Part shown: piece after piece, positions 1-5,144 of the stretch
How positions within the stretch are numbered: the first letter of the stretch is position 1
Layout of the letters: every line of letters begins with the position of its first letter
NCBI GenBank assembly: GCA_023397905.1
Contig: JAEWSZ010000158.1
Span: forward strand, 1 to 7,337
From: Bacillota bacterium
GTDB taxonomy: Bacteria; Bacillota; Clostridia; Acetivibrionales; DSM-1351
Length of the DNA: 7,337 nt
Direction of reading: 5' to 3'
The notes under the pieces: model-generated
Told to the model about the DNA's origin: nothing
The model's input: only the letters and a program-made list of their open reading frames with translations
Database searches by the model: none
Position numbers and translations under genes: made by a program

Positions 1-122
1 ATGATGACATAAAGAAAACCGAAGGCAATGTAACCGTAACGGCGTCCCTTGTTGTCCGCATAAACGGTTCCTTCATCTTCTTGCTGCTCGCGGCTTTTTT
101 TCAAAATTTCCTCTTTATTCAC
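1..122 (-). CDS. DUF6442-like small membrane protein, N-terminal part (3' end beyond window)
   Basis: The frame opens with GTG at 122-120 and runs off the left edge, giving about 40 codons (MNKEEILKKSREQQEDEGTV at the N-terminus). A GGAGGG ribosome binding site at 134-129 lies 6 nt from the GTG, and a near-consensus promoter sits upstream, so the start is well supported. The first 28 or so residues are charged. The last visible stretch (YGYIAFGFLYVI) is hydrophobic and looks like the beginning of a transmembrane helix. This layout, MNKEEIL followed by a charged segment and then membrane helices, resembles the DUF6442 family, which is of unknown function and is often found next to an Xre-type repressor gene. 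The family name is from memory of the N-terminal pattern; the truncation prevents a firmer call. Confidence 0.75.
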   Translation of the reverse strand, partial: MNKEEILKKSREQQEDEGTVYADNKGRRYGYIAFGFLYVI

Positions 123-151
123 GATAAGCCCTCCAGTAATATTGTTATTAT

Positions 152-167
152 GACAAGTTTTATTGTC
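152..167. promoter_or_regulatory. Candidate operator, copy 1 (palindrome downstream of the transcription start)
   Basis: GACAAGTTTTATTGTC is an inverted repeat (GACAA / TTGTC, 6-bp spacer). It differs at only two positions from the copy at 187-202. Relative to the minus-strand promoter it lies just after the predicted start of transcription, where a bound repressor would block RNA polymerase escape. The repeated palindrome is seen directly; the operator role is inferred. Confidence 0.6.
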
Positions 168-175
168 TTTGCCAC

Positions 176-204
176 AGTATACCTCTAACAAGTTTTCTTG
201 TCAA
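176..204 (-). promoter_or_regulatory. SigA-type promoter for the DUF6442-like gene
   Basis: On the minus strand TTGACA (204-199) and TATACT (181-176) are separated by exactly 17 bp. The expected transcription start is near 169, giving a leader of roughly 47 nt before the GTG at 122. This is the best-matching promoter in the window. It is flanked and partly covered by a repeated palindrome, so it is probably strong but repressed. Confidence 0.8.
187..202. promoter_or_regulatory. Candidate operator, copy 2 (palindrome overlapping the -35 box)
   Basis: AACAAGTTTTCTTGTC contains the perfect inverted repeat ACAAG / CTTGT around TTTT and overlaps the -35 hexamer at 199-204. Its centre is 35 bp from the centre of the sister copy at 152-167. 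Two matching sites around one promoter is the usual layout for control by a dimeric HTH repressor. The regulator gene is not recognised in the window. Confidence 0.6.
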
Positions 205-207
205 TCC

Positions 208-231
208 TTTTGCAAAGTTTTCTATGCAAAA
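208..231. repeat. Inverted repeat TTTTGCA / TGCAAAA upstream of the promoter
   Basis: TTTTGCA (208-214) and TGCAAAA (225-231) form a perfect 7-bp inverted repeat with a 10-nt loop. It sits just upstream of the -35 box of the DUF6442-like gene and downstream of the stress-protein gene. It could be a weak AT-rich terminator for the latter or another protein-binding site; the sequence does not decide. Confidence 0.35.
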
Positions 232-293
232 GCCACCGAGCAAAACAGGGGCAAGTCGATGTTTTATAGGCTTGCGTTATGTTCATAATGAAA

Positions 294-713
294 CTATAGT
301 TGAAAGCTTTCTGTTTTTAGATCGCAATAATATCGCCCTTTAATCGCTGTAAATCTCAGCACACAGTAGTCTGGATCTGTTACACCCTTTTTGTAAAACA
401 TCGTATCTCCGGTCCGCCAAATATCCTGTTTTGTTTGAGAGTCTTCCAGCACTTCCATGGTTCCAATCAACATGACGCCTTCATAGCGAAAGCGGCCTTT
501 ATTGAAAAAATAAATACTGGCTTTTTCGTTTTGCTGATATTGGCTCACACGCAGGGAAGATGTGTTCGTGGTGAAATAAAATAAATTTTCTTCTATTTTG
601 CGCGGCATAAGCATGGCTTTGATATTGGGAAAGCCATCTTCATCAACAGATGCAATAAACGCAACTTTTTGTTTTTCAATAAACTCAAGGATTTGGTCTT
701 TCGTTTTCATCAT
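294..713 (-). CDS. Pyridoxamine 5'-phosphate oxidase-fold protein (general stress protein 26-like)
   Basis: The 139-aa product has the layout of small split-barrel FMN-binding proteins: KTKDQILEFIEKQKVAFIAS, then DGFPNIKAMLMPR, LFYFTTNTSS, KASIYFF and YEGVMLIGTMEVLED. The N-terminal helix, the 'G-P-x-x-K/R-M' strand and the 'T-x-x-S-x-K' type stretch before the second barrel half are typical of the family. These proteins bind flavin (FMN or F420) or haem and reduce small molecules; many, including this one, cannot be assigned a substrate from sequence. The length is normal for the family. Two adjacent ATG codons are available. The GAGAGGAG site is only 3 nt from the first but 6 nt from the second (710-708), so translation may begin at the second, giving 138 aa. 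The gene stands alone with its own promoter and has no obvious link to the operon upstream. Confidence 0.88.
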   Translation of the reverse strand: MMKTKDQILEFIEKQKVAFIASVDEDGFPNIKAMLMPRKIEENLFYFTTNTSSLRVSQYQQNEKASIYFFNKGRFRYEGVMLIGTMEVLEDSQTKQDIWRTGDTMFYKKGVTDPDYCVLRFTAIKGRYYCDLKTESFQL

Positions 714-783
714 AAACTCCTCTCAATGTTAATGGGCATAATATAAACCATCTGAAATTGAAATAGATATTTGGCCTGATATT

Positions 784-813
784 ATTATAAAATAAATAAT
801 CGGGCTAAAGCAA
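784..813 (-). promoter_or_regulatory. Promoter of the PNPOx-fold gene
   Basis: On the minus strand TTGCTT (813-808) and a perfect TATAAT (789-784) are spaced 18 bp apart. Transcription would start near 777, leaving a leader of about 64 nt before the ATG pair at 713/710. A second AT-rich -10-like hexamer (TATATT) closer to the gene has no recognisable -35 partner. Confidence 0.55.
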
Positions 814-840
814 TACACTTTTGCATTCATTTTAGACTGA

Positions 841-940
841 TAGCCTTGGCCCGCCCGGAGGGATTTGGGTGTTGGCACGCTTTACCCGCGTTCCGGACGC
901 AGCGCGTCTTTCGCGCCTACGGCGGTGCTCTCCGAAATCG
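841..940. other. GC-rich, hairpin-forming intergenic segment
   Basis: This 100-bp block is 66% G+C, whereas the 60 bp at 781-840 are 23% G+C. It contains mutually exclusive small hairpins: GCGT/ACGC at 888-900, GACGC/GCGTC at 896-908 and GCGCG/CGCGC at 902-916. It could be a dispersed repeat, the scar of another element, or coding sequence (see the reading frame at 882-974). No known RNA family is recognised. Apart from this block and that reading frame, the 413-nt gap between the two confident genes holds only the promoter at 784-813 and the terminator at 1042-1079. Confidence 0.5.
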
Positions 941-974
941 TCATTAAAAAACTTTCATACAGAGACTCCTGCAT
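882..974 (-). CDS. Possible small protein, 30 aa, unknown function
   Basis: An ATG at 974-972 opens 30 codons ending in TAA at 884-882. The peptide starts MQESLYESFLMTISES and ends TAVGAKDALRPERG. The composition is protein-like (an amphipathic start and a basic, Pro-containing tail) and the frame spans most of the GC-rich block, which favours it over chance. Against it, no convincing Shine-Dalgarno sequence precedes the ATG, and the gene lies just downstream of a strong terminator with no obvious promoter of its own. It may be a fragment of a larger gene or a small element-associated ORF. No function is proposed. Confidence 0.3.
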   Translation of the reverse strand: MQESLYESFLMTISESTAVGAKDALRPERG

Positions 975-1041
975 AAAATGATTGCTGCATTGCTGCTTAG
1001 AATTTTACCTCTGCACCGGGATTTTCGCCTCGTGACAGACG

Positions 1042-1079
1042 AAAAACAAGGACAGGGCAAAAGCCCTGTCCTTGTTTTT
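1042..1079. terminator. Bidirectional intrinsic terminator after the ABC-3C operon
   Basis: Positions 1042-1058 and 1063-1079 form a perfect 17-bp stem (core GGACAGGGC / GCCCTGTCC) with a 4-nt AAAA/TTTT loop. The stem is flanked by A5 on one side and T5 on the other, so it has a U-tract on either strand. It begins 48 nt after the stop codon of the DUF3732 ATPase and should end that operon's transcript. Confidence 0.9.
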
Positions 1080-1126
1080 GTGTCGTTAGTACAAAATAGA
1101 TGCAGGCCAAAAGCATTGTTAATAAT

Positions 1127-3043
1127 CTATTTTTTGTACCAATCTTCCGGTATCAAGTTATTTTCATTCCACCAATCTTCAATAACAGAGTTACGGAAAC
1201 TTTCATTTTTGAGGTTAGCATGATCTACTATTATGACTTGAAGCTTTTGTTTTAGTTCCGATACCCTATCGGATATAAAGTTATATAAGGTGCCAACCAT
1301 ATTCCAATCTGTATTTTTTTCATCTAACTCAGATGGAAAATATACTTGTGAAGGTTGATCCAAAAATATAAAATTAGGCACTGGCCTTTTAAGCGTAATA
1401 AAATATTTATGTAACGCAAAGTAAGTTATTAGATGTATCCCAACCCAATTTGATCCACTGCCGAGCTGTTTTAAAGGAACAGGGCGATCAGCTTTATCGA
1501 CAATAACTGTAACTTTGTTCATATCTAGACGATATGGGTTATCCGAATGTTCTAAGTTCAGCTCCTTAGCCCATTCAGTCATATCTACAGATATTCGTGA
1601 TAATACAGATTGCTTACGATCTTCTAGTGAGTCTTTATCTAACGTTTCATTAATTTCACATATTCTATCCTCAATCTTTTTTATGACTTTTTCTTTACCT
1701 GTAGAGTCATCATGTTGCTCTACGCTTTCCAGCCATAGACTAATTCTACCAACTACTTTTGCACGCCTAGAATTTAAATCTTTTAATGCAATGGCATCCT
1801 GATTCTGAGTATAAATGCCATCAATTTCAGACTTTACTTGGATAATGTCTTGCCGTGTTTTTTCCCTCTCTGATTCAAGGGAGTCAATATATTTTCGTAA
1901 TTTCGGTTTTTCCCGGGTAACATTTTGTATATTGTCATCTAGGTTTTTTATAGCGGTTCTTATCATGTCGATATTTGGTAAAGGTGTTTCTAGTTCATTG
2001 GCACATAAGGGGCAATGATCCGGTCTAAAATCAAGTTGCTCGAATAAACCAATTGAGCTTAGCCTAATTTTTTGATGCTCGACTTCATTTGCATAGCCGC
2101 TTGTTTCTCCCGCAAATGTTTTTGCATTACTAATATCCTGATTCAGTTGTTCTAATTCATCCTCGGCTTTTTTTAGTTCTGACTGTAAAAAGCTTAAACG
2201 ATCCATACCAACCGTTTCAGCATTTACAGGAGTCCATTCATTCACGTTTTTTAAAACTTTATAGACAGAATCGTAACTATCATAATCCACTTCAATATTA
2301 TCGTATACGAGACCTACATACTTTGCTTCAGATATTAACGAAATGGCTCTTTGCAAGCCTCCTCCTTGAAGCATTCTATTTTCTTCTAGCCTACGTCTTT
2401 CAATTGCTAATCTTCTTTTTAGAATACTTCTTTCATTTTCTAAGGCTAACGCTTCCTCATTCACTATACCTAAAAAATATGGCAAAGTGTCTTTTATGGC
2501 TTGCGTAATAAAATCCTCTGACTGCTTATGAAATAAAAAAGTTTTTGCTGCTACCTCATCTTGATTTTGAAAGCAGTAGTATAATGCATGTCGAATATTA
2601 GCTGCTAAAGGATCACGGCTTTGTCCGTCCGGCGGTATATTTAGATTTTCAGAAATGCCTAATCTCTTAGTTAAGGCCTCCTCCAATCCAGCAACATTAG
2701 TATTGGAAACAAAATCACATTTTTCAGGAACTTCAATCTTTTCTCCGACCTCAATATAACAAAATCCCGTCGACTGTTGACCAGGAGGCGGATTTTGGCG
2801 AGCTACAAACACTCTTTCGCTATCAAACTGCAATAGCAATCCATACCACGACACATTTTCTCTAATTACGCCATCTGCAATATCACAAGAACTCCCGCCT
2901 AGGCAATAGTCAATTATGTCGCCTACAGCCGATTTTCCGGATTTCGATTTTCCGGATATTATGTTCACTTTTCCTAATTGAAATGGCAAATGCCTTACTT
3001 GTCCATTTAATCCGTATATGACTAATTCTCGTATCTGCATCAT
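1127..3043 (-). CDS. DUF3732 ABC ATPase (SMC/Rad50-like) of an ABC three-component system
   Basis: This 638-aa SMC/Rad50-like ATPase is the putative motor or sensor of the three-gene system. Walker A is GKSKSGKS at 31-38, followed by a Q-loop-like FQNQDEV (158-164). Charged helices at about 195-225 and 281-305 and again at 362-425 flank a CPLC zinc-hook motif (C344, C347). The C-terminal lobe carries a signature-like LGSGSN (527-532), Walker B FIFLDQPSQ (558-566, Asp562) and an H-loop VDHA (606-609). Gln563 stands where most ABC ATPases have the catalytic Glu; from memory DQPSQ is usual for DUF3732, so this is probably not damage. The first ATG overlaps the preceding gene's TGA as ATGA, and a second ATG (3040-3038) follows directly. 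GGGGG lies 7 nt upstream of the first, so the two genes are translationally coupled. No signal peptide or membrane segment is seen. The enzyme is intact by inspection; its biological target is unknown. Confidence 0.93.
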   Translation of the reverse strand: MMQIRELVIYGLNGQVRHLPFQLGKVNIISGKSKSGKSAVGDIIDYCLGGSSCDIADGVIRENVSWYGLLLQFDSERVFVARQNPPPGQQSTGFCYIEVGEKIEVPEKCDFVSNTNVAGLEEALTKRLGISENLNIPPDGQSRDPLAANIRHALYYCFQNQDEVAAKTFLFHKQSEDFITQAIKDTLPYFLGIVNEEALALENERSILKRRLAIERRRLEENRMLQGGGLQRAISLISEAKYVGLVYDNIEVDYDSYDSVYKVLKNVNEWTPVNAETVGMDRLSFLQSELKKAEDELEQLNQDISNAKTFAGETSGYANEVEHQKIRLSSIGLFEQLDFRPDHCPLCANELETPLPNIDMIRTAIKNLDDNIQNVTREKPKLRKYIDSLESEREKTRQDIIQVKSEIDGIYTQNQDAIALKDLNSRRAKVVGRISLWLESVEQHDDSTGKEKVIKKIEDRICEINETLDKDSLEDRKQSVLSRISVDMTEWAKELNLEHSDNPYRLDMNKVTVIVDKADRPVPLKQLGSGSNWVGIHLITYFALHKYFITLKRPVPNFIFLDQPSQVYFPSELDEKNTDWNMVGTLYNFISDRVSELKQKLQVIIVDHANLKNESFRNSVIEDWWNENNLIPEDWYKK

Positions 3044-3528
3044 GGTCTTACCCCCAAACCAACATATACTGTTTCAACTTTTCCTGCTGCAGCAAACCAT
3101 TTTGCAACGTGTTCGCTTTTATTAAGGCAATCTCTGATTTCGTCATTAACATATTTTGTCTTACTGAGTGGTCGGCTCGTTTGAGATATTTCAAGCTCTG
3201 CAGCGTTCGTTAACAGTACGACACCACTTTGGAGCAAAAACTCCATAGCCTCATTGGTTATTTGAACCATATCTTTTGTTCTCTCTGCAAAACCTATCAA
3301 TAATTCAGGATATCGTTGTTGCCATATGATCAATTGTGTACGACTTGATATGCACTCTCTAGTTTTTTTATGAAGTATCAATGGAAGAATCAGATAAATA
3401 AGAGGAAATGGAAAAGCTCTTTTTGTTATCTCATTATATGTTTTAATGCAACTGTATAATAACCTACCACAAAACGCCGGATTAAGTAAATAAGCGACTT
3501 CCTTTGCCCTAAGCCCCCAATTCCTCAA
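3040..3528 (-). CDS. ABC three-component system middle component
   Basis: This small helical protein is encoded between the effector-like gene and the DUF3732 ATPase, the usual place of the 'middle component' in ABC-3C systems. That family is presumed to bridge the ATPase to the effector; its biochemistry is unknown. The N-terminus after the start, RNWGLRAKEVAYLLNPAFCG, with the E-x-A-x-L-L-N-P-A-F-C motif, is the hallmark I recognise. The rest is mixed alpha-helical with a hydrophobic patch (PFPLIYLILPLIL, about residues 40-52). I chose TTG at 3528-3526 as start because GAGGTGAT (3540-3533) is a full match to the 16S anti-Shine-Dalgarno and ends 4-5 nt before it. The GTG at 3537, inside that binding site, is the alternative and adds three residues. 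The binding site overlaps the stop of the upstream gene, and the gene's own TGA overlaps the ATG of the ATPase. Product about 162 aa. Confidence 0.85.
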   Translation of the reverse strand: MRNWGLRAKEVAYLLNPAFCGRLLYSCIKTYNEITKRAFPFPLIYLILPLILHKKTRECISSRTQLIIWQQRYPELLIGFAERTKDMVQITNEAMEFLLQSGVVLLTNAAELEISQTSRPLSKTKYVNDEIRDCLNKSEHVAKWFAAAGKVETVYVGLGVRP

Positions 3529-3538
3529 ATAAATCACC

Positions 3539-4726
3539 TCAGTTCTTTAATAATTGCGCCAAACGCTCATAAAAATCAATATGCCATCCTACTCTAAGCT
3601 GATTCGCTAAGATATGATAACTGCCTCTCATTACAAATGCATCACTGCAGCGATCTCTAATACGTATATCCTTTTCTTCAATTTCCTTATAGAGTTTTTT
3701 TGCATTTAATACTTTAGTATTTTCTGTAATTTGATCTCCATAATCTGACAAGTCGTCTTGCATTGCATAAAATGAATGTTCCCATTCATCAATAAGTTTT
3801 TTTTCATATTTGTCCAGCTCATTTGTATATAACAATTCTTCCCTGACCCAGTTTGCTCGCTGTTTGAAGGCACGATAATAATCTCTAATTGCCATTCTCA
3901 GTCTATTGCTTCCTAAGCAAATCAGCTTTAATTGTTCATAAAATATTTGATCATTTGGAGACAACTCATCTAATTCGAAGTTTTCGGATTCGTCCACATC
4001 AATAGGCAAATTGTCGGGTGCATATTCCAATCCTATAGAAACTATGTGTGAACGCACTTGACTCTGAGATATGAATATTGGTGTTTCTGAGCATAAAGCT
4101 TCTATTGCTTTTTTGTACCACCAACCTTCCAAACGTTCACATATTTTATCAATATATTGAGGAAGGCTACTATATCTAATGGCTTTTTTTATATCAGATT
4201 CAACATCGACAATATTGCTGCTCTTGTCAATTACATAAATACAATCTAACAATTGCTGAATTTGCGATTCTGGCATACTGGTAAATGCTTTATAATAACT
4301 TTGGTGACCTTTGTTCTGAGATTCTTCCGCAACTTTTTTTAATATGCTGTAAGCCAAAAGAGAATCCCTTTTTTGTGATTCAGTTTTCAAATAATATGCT
4401 GCTGTGCCCTCTGGCGCCGAAGCAGTAGTTATTATCATAAATTTTGTTTTTGACAATAAATCTGGATGCTTACTAATAGCATCTATCCAAACTTTTAATG
4501 TTCTCCATATATCTGTACTTGCGTTATTTAAATCGCCATAAGCCTTTACATGATGCTTGAGTTGAATCATGATTTCAGGAGTATCACCGTTTCCAAAGCT
4601 TACATCATCAAATTTTTCAATACTAATTTCTGATTGCTCATCATCATTATTTAATAAAAGGTACAATGCATACCTAGCTTGATAAAGATAACCTATCATT
4701 TGTTCTGATGCTTGATGGCTAGTCAT
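3539..4726 (-). CDS. ABC-3C effector-type protein: nuclease-like N-terminus plus C-terminal system domain
   Basis: The 395-aa product is the first gene of the three-gene operon. Its N-terminal 110 residues carry GYLYQARYAL (12-21), then IEKFDDVSFG (36-45) and EIMIQLKHHV (51-60). E37, D41 and the Q55-x-K57 pair fit the D...(E/Q)xK pattern of PD-(D/E)XK nucleases of the DUF4297/Cap4-like type, which cut DNA in several defence systems. The following LNNASTDIWRTLKVW (66-80) also recurs in such proteins. The remainder (about 180-395) is helical and charged and corresponds in position to the C-terminal domain that identifies ABC-3C partners. Start ATG 4726-4724 is preceded by a GGAGGGAG site. The TGA is immediately followed by the next gene's ribosome binding site. 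That it is the effector and a nuclease is inferred; the active-site assignment is by eye and could be wrong. Confidence 0.82.
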   Translation of the reverse strand: MTSHQASEQMIGYLYQARYALYLLLNNDDEQSEISIEKFDDVSFGNGDTPEIMIQLKHHVKAYGDLNNASTDIWRTLKVWIDAISKHPDLLSKTKFMIITTASAPEGTAAYYLKTESQKRDSLLAYSILKKVAEESQNKGHQSYYKAFTSMPESQIQQLLDCIYVIDKSSNIVDVESDIKKAIRYSSLPQYIDKICERLEGWWYKKAIEALCSETPIFISQSQVRSHIVSIGLEYAPDNLPIDVDESENFELDELSPNDQIFYEQLKLICLGSNRLRMAIRDYYRAFKQRANWVREELLYTNELDKYEKKLIDEWEHSFYAMQDDLSDYGDQITENTKVLNAKKLYKEIEEKDIRIRDRCSDAFVMRGSYHILANQLRVGWHIDFYERLAQLLKN

Positions 4727-4749
4727 GATGTCACTCCCTCCACAAAAAT

Positions 4750-4755
4750 ATTATA
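4750..4755 (-). promoter_or_regulatory. -10 element of a candidate promoter for the ABC-3C operon
   Basis: A perfect TATAAT lies on the minus strand at 4755-4750, preceded by TG. At 16-18 bp upstream only weak -35 candidates exist (for example ATGTTA or TAATGT). The palindrome at 4759-4782 fills that space. The operon may thus depend on an activator, be poorly expressed by default, or be read through from the HTH gene, whose stop is only 55 nt from the operon's first ATG. Confidence 0.5.
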
Positions 4756-4758
4756 CAT

Positions 4759-4782
4759 GATTAATTTTATATAACATTAATC
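4759..4782. promoter_or_regulatory. Candidate operator at the ABC-3C promoter (GATTAAT / ATTAATC)
   Basis: GATTAAT (4759-4765) and ATTAATC (4776-4782) form a perfect 7-bp inverted repeat with a 10-bp spacer, so the half-site centres are 17 bp apart. It covers the region where the -35 box should be, directly upstream of TATAAT, and touches the stop codon of the HTH gene. Its symmetry, spacing and position suit a dimeric regulator. It is too AT-rich to act as a good terminator. Confidence 0.5.
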
Positions 4783-4961
4783 TACTCTGGCTTTTTTTTA
4801 TTACATCGACCGTCCTTAGGCTTCACTGCATCCTTAGGTATCGCCCAAGCAACCCCAAACCGAACAGCGCCCGGTATTTTGCCCTGCGCACAAAGCACCT
4901 GTATCCGGCGTGGTGTGATTCCCCATTTTTCAACGGCATCTTTCACTGTGATATAGTCCAT
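4782..4961 (-). CDS. Small HTH DNA-binding protein (MerR/Xis-like)
   Basis: The 59-aa product begins MDYITVKDAVEKWGI and continues with TPRRIQVLCAQGKIPG and FGVAWAIPKDA. This is the winged HTH pattern of small excisionase/MerR-like proteins (HTH about residues 5-24, wing about 28-45), with a basic tail. Such proteins are usual companions of recombinases in Clostridia mobile elements, where they serve as recombination directionality factors or regulators. ATG 4961-4959 is preceded by AAAGGAT at moderate spacing. An in-frame ATG further upstream (5024) would add a 21-residue hydrophobic leader, but that stretch runs through the promoter's -10 box and lacks a binding site, so it is rejected. The gene lies between the recombinase terminator and the ABC-3C operon with its own promoter. 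Whether it controls excision or the ABC-3C operon is open. Confidence 0.85.
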   Translation of the reverse strand: MDYITVKDAVEKWGITPRRIQVLCAQGKIPGAVRFGVAWAIPKDAVKPKDGRCNKKKPE

Positions 4962-4995
4962 TAAAACTATCCTTTTCAAAATAAAGATTGTATAT

Positions 4996-5024
4996 ATTAT
5001 ATATCGCAGTAGCGAATAAAGCAA
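4996..5024 (-). promoter_or_regulatory. Promoter of the HTH gene (possibly of the whole HTH-ABC-3C transcript)
   Basis: On the minus strand TTGCTT (5024-5019) and a perfect TATAAT (5001-4996) are exactly 17 bp apart. Transcription would start near 4989, about 28 nt before the ATG at 4961. Upstream, an imperfect inverted repeat with arms TGTGAATAT and ATATTTTACA could bind a regulator, but the arms differ by an extra base and this is weak evidence. Confidence 0.7.
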
Positions 5025-5106
5025 TCTGTTTAGTGTAAAATATGGAAATATTCACAGTATTATGGTGAAACCAATTGAAAAACAGCGAAAGTTCCGACCA
5101 AAGTAG

Positions 5107-5132
5107 AAAAACCGCCAGCTTTGTGGCGGCTT
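5107..5132 (-). terminator. Intrinsic terminator after the serine recombinase gene
   Basis: On the minus strand CCGCCA (5129-5124 complement) pairs with TGGCGG (5117-5112 complement) around a 6-nt loop. G.U and A-U pairs extend the stem and a run of T follows (complement of 5111-5107). It starts about 15 nt after the recombinase TGA at 5147-5145, separating the recombinase transcript from the HTH/ABC-3C genes. Confidence 0.8.
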
Positions 5133-5144
5133 CTAATGCCATTT

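Noticed and set aside
845..982. Plus-strand frame through the GC-rich block (LGPPGGIWVLARF onward)
   Set aside because: Open for about 46 codons but has no ATG or binding site; the minus-strand frame with an ATG is the better candidate.
978..1223. 81-codon plus-strand frame spanning the terminator
   Set aside because: It reads through the 17-bp terminator stem and into the antisense of the ATPase 3' end; no Shine-Dalgarno.
1515..2018. Plus-strand frames opposite the DUF3732 ATPase
   Set aside because: Ser/Phe-rich antisense translations of a coiled-coil gene; no initiation signals.
4962..5024. 21-residue hydrophobic N-terminal extension of the HTH protein
   Set aside because: The extension includes the promoter's -10 box and lies upstream of the predicted transcription start; the downstream ATG has a binding site and matches the usual family start.
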